A stretch of DNA of 64,000 bases from Nocardia higoensis (GTDB lineage Bacteria; Actinomycetota; Actinomycetes; Mycobacteriales; Mycobacteriaceae). Both the position numbers and the translations under genes were made by a program. The notes under the pieces are model-generated. The model saw only the letters and a list, made by a program, of their open reading frames with translations, was not told where the DNA came from and did not search any database. This document shows positions 52,947 to 62,800 of this stretch, in pieces. Where the stretch lies: the NCBI RefSeq assembly GCF_015477835.1, contig NZ_JADLQN010000001.1:1-64000 (forward strand), written 5' to 3'. Positions within the stretch are counted from its first letter, which is position 1; every line of letters starts with the position of its first letter.

Positions 52947-53558
52947 GTGAACAATCCTTCACAGCAGGCGATACGAGGAGAGCTCGTCCGGAACAATCAC
53001 ACCCGGGTTTCGGTGAGTGCGGTGGCATGGGAACCGATCGCCGCAATCAAATGTGAAGAGTGGCTTCGCCACGGCGATCGACTGGGAACCATCGGCCGGG
53101 CGGCGGCATGGTGGATCGGTGATTGGGTGAACTACGGAAATATCAAGTTCGGTGAAAAGTATTCCCGGGCGGCGCGCATCACGGGCTATGACGTGCAGAG
53201 TCTGATGAATATGGCGTACGTGGCGTCACGCTTCTCGATAGAGCGCCGCCATGAGCGCCTGTCGTGGAGCCATCACGCGGAGGTGGCGGCGCTGGACCCG
53301 GACGACCAGGACCGGTGGCTGCTGCACGCCGAGGAATCGAAGCTGTCCGTGCGTGGTCTGCGGGAGGAACTCCGTGCGGCCCGGCGCAAGGCGGCCGCGG
53401 CCTCGGGAGAGTGTGTCCCGCAGGATACGCAGCCGATGGAACCGGTCGAGCCCCTTCCCACGGAAGCGCCGGTGTGTCCCCAGTGCGGATTCCACCTGGA
53501 GGACAGCGTGGCGACCGCCGTGGAGGCTGCCAGGAAGACCGAGTTGAGGTCGGCGTAG
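52947..53558 (+). CDS. LmbU-family transcriptional activator
   Basis: A 203-residue regulator of the LmbU group, known as pathway activators in antibiotic clusters (lincomycin, novobiocin-type). Family signs: KCEEWLRHGDRLGTIGRAAA followed by WWIGDWVNYG, the YSRAARITGYDVQSLMNMAY helix, VASRFSIERRHERLSWSHHA and EVAALDPDDQDRWLLHAEES, then VRGLREELRAARR. It probably switches on the polyketide synthase that follows. A C-terminal CPQCGFHLED may be half of a zinc site. Start uncertain: GTG 52947 or 52944 after GGGGG; longer forms to 52689 are possible. Confidence 0.85.
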   Translation: MNNPSQQAIRGELVRNNHTRVSVSAVAWEPIAAIKCEEWLRHGDRLGTIGRAAAWWIGDWVNYGNIKFGEKYSRAARITGYDVQSLMNMAYVASRFSIERRHERLSWSHHAEVAALDPDDQDRWLLHAEESKLSVRGLREELRAARRKAAAASGECVPQDTQPMEPVEPLPTEAPVCPQCGFHLEDSVATAVEAARKTELRSA

Positions 53559-53890
53559 CGCGCTCTGCCCGCCGGTCGTCACGCAGGGGACGCCGCGGAG
53601 ACATCTACCGACGTCGGTAGATCCGTTGCGCCCCGGCGTCGCGGGTGCAACGGATCCCGGGCACATCAGCAGGGATCCGATGGCGTTGTTACGTGAAGAA
53701 TTTCGCACTTTGTAGCGGAGGAGCGCCTTCCGCTAAATTGGGAATTCGATGCCGAATGGCGCGACTCGGGTGCGGAGGCGATCGATGTGGGCCGCGCGTC
53801 CGCCGGATATCGGCGTCTCGAAATGTGTGGAGTTGGGTGAATGCGCCGGAACTCGTATTCCATCGACAGTGATTCGGGGTGTGTTGGCCC
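53559..53890. promoter_or_regulatory. Palindrome-rich region between activator and polyketide synthase
   Basis: Three nested structures in 330 bases. A perfect 20-bp palindrome ATCTACCGACGTCGGTAGAT (53603-53622). An inverted repeat ATCCGTTGC / GCAACGGAT (53621-53629, 53647-53655), sharing two bases with it. A further TAGCGGA / TCCGCTA (53713-53719, 53729-53735). One may terminate the activator transcript; the perfect palindrome without U-run looks more like an operator for the synthase promoter. Confidence 0.65.
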
Positions 53891-56800
53891 ATGACGGACG
53901 ACCAGAAATTGCTCGACTACCTCAAGCGAGTCACCGTCGAGTTGCAGGCGGCGCGGCGCATGCTCCAGGAAAACGAGGAGAAGGCGTACGAACCCATTGC
54001 GGTGATCGGAATGTCGTGCCGTTATCCCGGTGGCGCCGATTCTCCCGAGCGATTGTGGGAACTCGTCGCCGACGGAACGGATGCCATCTCGGACTTCCCG
54101 CGCGACCGCGGCTGGGATGTGGACGGGCTCTACGACCCTGATCCCGATCATCCCGGCACGACCTACACTCGGCAGGGCGGATTCCTCTCGGGTGCAACGG
54201 AATTCGATGCCGAGTTCTTCGGTGTGGCGCCGCGTGAGGCGCTGGCGACCGATCCGCAGCAGCGGCTGTTGCTGGAGGGCACCTGGGCGGCGTTCGAGCA
54301 CGCGGGTATCGACCCGCTGTCGTTGCGCGGCAGCGATACCGGTGTGTTCATCGGCGGCTCCACCTCGGACTACGCGCATCTCGCGCGCTCCAGCGATGTG
54401 GACCTCGGCGGGTACTGGGGCATCGGCACGGCGAGCAGCGTGCTGTCCGGGCGGCTCGCGTACTCCTTCGGCCTGGTCGGCCCCGCGGTGACCGTTGATA
54501 CCGCCTGTTCCTCCTCGCTCGTCGCCGCGCATCTGGCGACGCAATCGCTGCGGCGTGGCGAGTGTGATCTCGCGATCGCCGCGGGGGTCGCGGTGAACGC
54601 GACCCCGGGTGTCTTCGTGGAGTTCTCGCGGCAGCGCGGGCTGGCTCCGGACGGCCGGTGCAAGTCGTTCGCCGCCGGCGCGGATGGGACCGGCTGGTCG
54701 GAGGGACTGGGTGTGCTGGTGCTGCAGCGGCTGTCGGATGCGCGGCGTGCCGGTCATCCTGTGCTGGCGGTGTTGCGTGGATCGGCGGTGAACCAGGACG
54801 GCGCCTCCAACGGTCTGACCGCGCCGAACGGCCCGTCCCAGGAACGTGTGATCCGGGCGGCCCTCGCCGACGCCCGGCTGGGGCCCGGCGACGTCGACGT
54901 CGTGGAGGCACACGGCACCGGTACGGTCCTCGGCGATCCGATCGAAGCGCACGCGCTGGCCGAGACCTACGGGCGCATGCGCAGCGGCGAGCCCTTGTGG
55001 CTCGGGTCCGTCAAATCCAACATCGGGCACACGCAGGCCGCCGCGGGCGTCGCCGGGGTGATCAAGATGATCATGGCGATGCGCCATGGCGTGCTTCCCC
55101 GCACCTTGCACGTGGACGCCCCGACACCGAAGGTGGAGTGGAGCACCGCGGGTGTGCGGCTGCTCACGCAGCGGCGGGAATGGCCGGAGTCCGGACGGCC
55201 CCGGCGCGCCGGAGTGTCCTCGTTCGGCGTCTCCGGGACCAACGCCCACATCATCCTGGAACAGGCACCGCCGGAGCCCGTCGCCGGGTCCGCTGTGGTG
55301 CACCCGCTACGGCCCGCCGAGCGCCCGCCCCGGGTGTTCGAGGACGGACCCGTGGTCTGGGTGCTCTCGGCCCGCTCGGCCGGCGCACTGGCCGAACAGG
55401 CGCGCCGGTTGGGTGACCGGGTCCGCGCCGACCCGGATCCGGACGTGATCGACATCGCCTACTCGCTGGCCGTCGGACGTGCTCGGCTGCCCCACCGCGC
55501 GGTGGTGGTGGGCACGGATCGGGAGGATCTGCTCGCGGGCCTGGGCGCCCTCGCCGACGGCCGCACCGAGGTCACCGAACGTCCCGGCGTCCGGGTGGTG
55601 ACCGGCCGCGCCGATCGCGCGGGCAGAGTGGGATTCGTGTTCCCCGGGCAGGGCACGCAGTGGGAGCACATGGCCGTCGAATTGCTGGACAGTTCACCGG
55701 TTTTCGCCGCGCGCATGGCGGAATGCGCGGACGCGTTGGCGCCGCACATCCAGTGGTCGCTGCTCGACGTGCTGCGCGGCGCGCCCGGCGCGCCGACGCT
55801 GGACCGCGTGGATGTCGTCCAGCCCGTGCTGTTCTCGATGATGGTCTCGCTGGCCGCGGTGTGGGAGTCCTTCGGCGTGCGACCCGAGGGAGTGGTCGGG
55901 CATTCCCAGGGGGAGATCGCCGCCGCCTGTGTGGCCGGGGTGCTGTCGCTGACGGATGCGGCCAGGATCGTCGCCGTGCGCAGCCAGCTCATCCAGCAGG
56001 AGGTGGACGGCGCGGGCGCGATGCTGTCCATCGTGGAATCCGAGGCCACCGTGCGTGCGCTGCTGAACGGGGCCGCCGACCGGATCTCGATCACCGCGAT
56101 CAACGGTCCGCAATCGGTGGTGGTGGCCGGAGATCCGGAGTCCCTGGCGCGGTTCGAACGTGTCCTCGCCCGCGCCGGGATCATGCGCTGGCTGGTGCCC
56201 GGGGTGGATTTCGCCGCTCACTCGCCCGCGGTGGCCGCGCTGGAGAACCGGCTGATCCGTGAGCTCGCCTCGATATGGCCCCGGGAAGTGGAGGTGGTCT
56301 TCCACTCCACCGTGGTCGGGTCCGCGGTGCAGGCCGAGATGCTCGACGGCGCCTACTGGTACCGGAACCTGCGCGAGCCGGTGCGCTACGAGGCCGCGAC
56401 CCGGGCGATGCTGGCAGGCGGGCACGATGTGCTCATCGAGGTGAGCGCGCATCCGATTCTCACCCTCGGCACCGAGGAGACCATCGCGGACGCGGGCGCG
56501 CGCGCCGCGGTGATCGGCTCACTGCACCGCCACGACGGCGGCGCGCACCGCATGCTGACGGCGTTGGCCGAGGCTTTCGCGGCAGGCGCGGAGGTGCGCT
56601 GGCCGGTGCTGTTCGAGGGGCGCGCGGTCCGGCGGGTCGACCTGCCGACCTACGCCTTCGAGCGCGAGCGCTTCTGGGTATCGCCCGGCGCCACCGGGGA
56701 TGTGCGCGCGCTCGGCTTGCGCCGGGCGGAGCACCCGCTGCTGGCGGGCTCTGTGCGGCTGGCGAACGGCTCAGGATGGCTGTGGACGGGATGTTGGTCG

Positions 56801-59800
56801 GTGGACCGGTTTCCGTGGCTGGCCGATCATTCGGTCTTCGGTGAGGTCGTGGTCTCGGGAACCACGCTCGTGGAGCTCGCGGTCGCGGCGGGGGATCACC
56901 TCGGATGTCCGGTGCTGGCCGAACTCGTGCTGGAGGTGCCGCTGATCGTTCCGGTCGGCGCGACGATCACGGTGCAGGTGTCGGTCGGCGAACCCGGGGC
57001 GGACGGCCGCGCGGACTTCAGCGTTCACTCGGCCGCCGACAACGACCTGGGGGATATCGGTCCTGGCCAGACCGCTTGGGTCCGGCATGCCACCGGCACC
57101 CTGACCGCTGCGGTGCCCTCCGTCGATCCGGTTGTCGGCGACGGCTCGGGCTGGGGCGTGTGGCCGCCCGTCGGTGCGCGCGGCGTCGAGTTCGACGGCT
57201 GGTACGACGCGCTCGCCGGACGAGGAATCGGGTACGGGCCGGCATTCCGTGGATTGCGGGCAGTCTGGCGGGCGGGCGAGGAGGTCTGTGCCGAGATCGA
57301 AACCGCCGCGGATACGGAGGGTTTTCTGGTTCACCCGACGGCCTTGGACAGCGCGTTGCACGCGGCGCTGCTCGATGCCGAGGACGCCGATCCGGTCGGC
57401 GCGCGCGAGGTCGCGCTACCCTTCGCGTGGTCGGGCGTGCGACTGCATCAGAGCCATGAAGCCGGGCCGCTGCGGGTGCGGTTGGTCCGTGCGGGGCGGG
57501 ATGCCGTGAGCATGGTGGCCACGGATGTGCGAGGCCAGGTGGTGGTCTCGGTGGAATCGGTGTCCTCGCGCCGGGTCTCGGCGGCACAGTTGTCGGCGTC
57601 TCGTCCGCGTCGCGCCGAATCGCTGTATGTCCTGGATTGGGTCCCCGGTGCCGCACCGCGGCCGTCGATCGAGCCGCCGGTCGTCCTCGCCGATCCGGGC
57701 GACATCGATCCGGGCCACGCCGATCCGTCCGGCGCCCAGGTGCGGTGGTACCCCGACATCGCGTCGGTGGCCCGTGCGGAGTGCCCGCCGGAGAGCGTGG
57801 TGGCCGTACTGAGGTCACCGGCCGGTGTCTCGGTGCCCGAAGGCGTGCGGATCACGGTCCGCCGGGCGCTGAGGCTGGTGCAGCAGTGGCTCGGTACACC
57901 GGAGCTGTCCGCATCCCGGCTGGTGGTGGCGACCCGCGGTGCGGTGGCCGTGGAGTCCGGCGCGGCGCAATCGCCCGCGCTGGCTCCGGTGTGGGGGCTG
58001 GTGCGCAGCGCGCAGGCCGAGAACCCGGGCCGCTTCGTGCTCGCCGACATCGACGTGGATCCCGTCGACGAGCCCGAGGCCTGGCTGCGGGCCGTCCGGA
58101 TCGCCGTCGGAGCGGGCGAGGAGCAGGTCGCGGTGCGGGACGGCGGAATTCACGTGCCGAAACTGCGGGTGGCTCCCCCGGCCTCGCGGACCGAGGACAT
58201 GTTCGACAGCTCGTCCACGGTCCTGATCACCGGCGGCACGAGCGGATTGGGCGCAGTGCTCGCCCGGCACCTGGTGGTGGAGCGCGGCGTGCGGCATCTG
58301 GTGCTGGCGAGCCGTCGCGGCCCGGACAGCGACGGCATCGGCGCGCTCACCGACGAACTGACCGCGCTCGGCGCGCGTGTGCGGGTCGCCGCCTGCGATG
58401 TCGCGGACCGCGCCGCGATCACCGAACTCATCGATTCGATCGATGAGCGGGCCCCGCTGCGGGTCGTCGTCCATACCGCCGGTGTGCTGGCGGACGCGAC
58501 GGTCGGATCGCTGACCGACGCGCATCTGGATCGGGTCATGGCGCCGAAGGTGGACGCCGCGTGGAATCTGCACGAGGCCACCGAGGGGCGCGATCTTGCG
58601 GGCTTCCTGCTCTACTCCTCGGTCTCCGGTCTCCTCGGCGGCCCCGGACAGGCGAACTACGCGGCCGCGAACGCCTTCCTGGACGCGCTGGCACAATCCC
58701 GCCGTGCCGCCGGATCGGTGGGCACCTCGATCGCCTGGGGGCATTGGGCGCTCGATACGGGTATGACGCGGGATCTTCGGGAGGTGGACGTGGTGCGGCT
58801 GGCCGCGCTCGGCGTACTCCCGCTCCCGGTCGAGGCCGGGCTGGCACTGTTCGACGCGGCGGCAGATTCGCCCGCCGCGGTCGTGAGCCCGGTCCGCCTC
58901 GACGTCGGGGCCCTCCGTGCGATGGGGCGCGCCGGGACATTGCCCGCCGTCCTCGACACCCTGATACCGGTCGCCGCCGCGGGGCGGGACCGGGCCGAGC
59001 CGGGGGCGAAGCTGCGTGCTCGCTTGGCGGACATGCCTGCGGCTGAACGCGAGCAGTACCTACAACAGGTCGTCACCGACGATATCGCCGCCGTGCTGCA
59101 CCACCGCGATGCCGGGGCGATCGACCCCGAGCGCGCACTCAAGGAACTCGGATTCGACTCGCTCGGCGCGGTCCAGCTGCGCAATCGGCTCGGCGCCACG
59201 ACCGGCCTGACCTTGCCTCCGACGCTCGTCTTCGACTACCCGAATGCCCGCGCCGTCACCACCCGCCTACTGGAATTGCTCGAGCCCGCCCGCATCGAGC
59301 GGCCGCAGCCGCCCGCCGCCCCCGCAACGGCCGCCGACGAGCCGATCGCGGTGGTGGGGATCTCGTGCCGGTACCCCGGCGGCGTGAGCTCCGGGCAAGC
59401 GCTGTGGGATCTGGTCGCCAACGGCAGCGATGCGGTCACCGAGTTCCCCGACGACCGCGGCTGGGACGTCGAACACCTCTACGACCCGGATCCCGACCAT
59501 CCGGGCACCACCTATTCCCGATCCGGTGGATTCGTCTCCGGCGTCGCGGACTTCGATGCCGCCTTCTTCGGCATCGGCCGCCGTGAGGCGTTGGCGATGG
59601 ATCCGCAGCAGCGGCTGTTGCTCGAGGGCGTGTGGGAGGCGTTCGAGGATGCGGGGATCGATCCGGCGTCGGTGCGCGGCGACGCCATCGGCGTCTTCGC
59701 CGGGGTGATGCACCAGGACTACGAGCTGTTGGCACGTACCCGCCCGGATCTCGGCGGATATTGGGGCGTGGGCTCGGCGGGCAGTGTGGTGTCGGGCCGG

Positions 59801-62800
59801 GTCGCGTACAGCTTCGGTCTGGTGGGCCCCGCGGTGACGGTGGATACCGCGTGTTCGTCGTCGCTGGTGGCGACGCATCTGGCGATGCAGTCGCTGCGCC
59901 GGGGTGAATGCACCATGGCCATCGCCTCCGGCGTCACGGTGAACTCCACTCCGACCGTCTTCGTCGAGTTCTCGCGCCAGCGGGCGATGTCGGCCGACGG
60001 CCGGTGCAAGTCGTTCGCGGAAGGCGCCGACGGGGCGGGCTGGTCGGAGGGGATGGGGGTGCTGGTGTTGGAGCGGCTTTCCGACGCCCGCCGCAACGGG
60101 CACCCCGTCGTCGCGGTGCTGCGCGGTTCCGCGGTGAACCAGGACGGTGCGTCCAATGGTCTGACGGCCCCCAACGGCCCGTCCCAGGAACGGGTGATCC
60201 GTGCCGCGCTGGCTGACGCGGGATTGGCGCCCGGGGATGTCGACGTCGTGGAGGCGCACGGGACCGGCACGGGTCTGGGCGATCCGATCGAGGCACAGGC
60301 GCTGATGTCGACCTACGGCGAGGGCCGCGCCGGGGCACCGCTGTGGCTGGGGTCGATCAAGTCGAACATCGGTCACAGTCAGGCGGCGGCGGGCGCGGCG
60401 GGGATGATCAAGATGATCATGGCCATGCGGCACGGGGTGCTCCCCAAGACGCTGCATGTGGACACCCCGACGAGCCAGGTCGACTGGCGGGGCTCGGGTG
60501 TCGAACTGCTCACCGAGGCGCGGGCCTGGCCCGACACGGGGCGCCCGCGGCGCGCGGCTGTCTCCGCTTTCGGCGTCTCCGGCACGAACGCACATGTGAT
60601 CATCGAGCAAGCACCCGCGCGAGGCGCCGAGACCGAGGTCGAGTCACCGGCCGGGCCCGTGACCTCGCCACCGCCGGTATCCGGTCCTGTCGTGTGGGTG
60701 CTGTCGGGACGATCGGCCAGGGCGCTGACCGGGCAGGCGCGTCGGCTGCGTGACAGGATTCTCGGCGATCCCGCGCTGGACCCGGTGGATGTGGGTTACT
60801 CGCTGCTGACGACGCGCGCGATCCACCCGCACCGTGCGGTCGTGATCGGCAACGATCGAGCGGACCTGCTGGCCGGTGTGGACGCGGTGATCGAGGGACG
60901 CGCGGTGGCCGAGAACAGGCCGGGCGCCCGTGTGGTGTCGGGCCGCGCGATGCGCGCCGGTCGGGTGGGATTCGTCTTCCCCGGTCAGGGGGCGCAGTGG
61001 CCGGGTATGGCGGTGGAATTGCTGGATTCCTCGCCTGTCTTCGCGGCGCGGATGGCCGAGTGTGCGCAGGCGCTGGCGCCGTATGTCGAGTGGTCGTTGT
61101 CGGCGGTGCTGCGTGGTGAGCTCGGTGCGCCGTCGCTGGATCGGGTGGATGTGGTTCAGCCGGTGTTGTTTTCGGTGATGGTGTCGTTGGCGGCGTTGTG
61201 GGAGGCGTTGGGTGTGCGTCCGGATGGGGTGGTGGGGCATTCGCAGGGTGAGGTTGCGGCGGCGTGTGTGGCGGGGCGGATTTCGTTGGCCGATGGTGCT
61301 CGTGTGGTGGCGGTGCGTAGTCGTTTGGTGCGGGATCTGGTTGTCGCGGTGGGGGGTGGTGGGCGGATGATGTCGGTGGCCGAGCCGGTGGAGCGGGTGC
61401 GGGAGCGGCTGCGGCGGTGGCCGACCGGCATATCGATCGCCGCGGTGAACGGCCCGGGGACGGTGACACTGGCCGGGGACGGCGATCTTCTGGGCGAGGT
61501 GTACGACAGCTGTGTGGCCGACGGGGTGTGGGTGCGCTGGGTGCCGGTCGATTACGCCTCGCATTCCCCGGAGGTCGACGCGGTGCGCGAACCACTGCTC
61601 GCGGCCCTGGCCGACGTGACGTCGATCCCGGAGGGCGGCGCGCGCCTGCATTCCACGGTGGTCGCCGACGGGGCCGAGAACCCGCTGGACGCGGAGTACT
61701 GGTTCCGGAACCTGCGGGACCCGGTGCTCTTCGGCACGGCGGTGCGGAATATGGCCGAATCGGGATATCGGACCTTCATCGAGGCGAGCCCGCATGCGGT
61801 GCTGACACTTCCGGTGGAGCAGTCGGTCGAGTCGGCGGGGCTCGAGCCGGGGGAGGCGCGGGTGCTCGGATCGCTGCGGCACGACGACGGAGGGCCGGAT
61901 CGTTTCCTGCAGTCGGTGGCGGAGGCGTTCGTCGCGGGCGTGGAGGTGGATTGGCAAGCGCTGTACGCCGACCGGGGCGCCCGGCGGGTGGCGCTGCCGA
62001 CCTATGCCTTCGATCGGGAACGGTTCTGGATCGATGCCACCGTCGACACCGGCTTCGCGGCAGACGGTCCGGAGCGCGCGTTCTGGGAATCGGTGGATCG
62101 CGGCGATGTCGCCGCCCTCGCCCGGGTCCTGGACGCCGACACCGACGAGCACTCCGCGGCGCTCGGCACCGCCATGTCGTTGCTGTCGGAATGGCGCAGC
62201 GGCCATCGCGCCGGCGGGACCGAATCCTGGCGGTACCGGGTCGATTGGACCCCCGCCACATTCACCGGCCCGGACCTGCCGACCGGCGAATGGCTCGTTC
62301 TCGCGCCGGGCGGGCCCGTGGACGAGCGGGCGCAGGCCTGCGTGCGTGCGTTCGAGGACAGCGGTGTGCCCACGACCGTGGTGGAGATCGACGCGGCCGG
62401 CCTGGAGCGCGGGACTCTCACACGCGCGCTCGAGGCCGCCGATACCGGCCATGTCGTCGGTGTGGTCTCCCTGCTCGGCCTCGATGCGCGGCCCCATGGT
62501 GCATACCCCTGGCTCCCGACCGGCCTCGTGGCCACTGTCCTGCTCACCCAGGCCTTCGGTGATGCCGGTCCGGACGCGCCACTGTGGCTGCTGACCCGTG
62601 GCGCGACGGTCGTCACCCCCGACGACCCACCGGCCGATCCGGCACAGGCGGCGCTGTGGGGTTTCGGCCGCATCGCCTGCCTGGAACTTCCCGACCGATG
62701 GGGCGGGCTGCTCGACCTGCCGGAGACCTCGGACGCCTCGAGCGCCCGGGCAGTACTTTCCGCGCTCGGCAACCGCGACGGCGAGGACCAGATCGCGATA

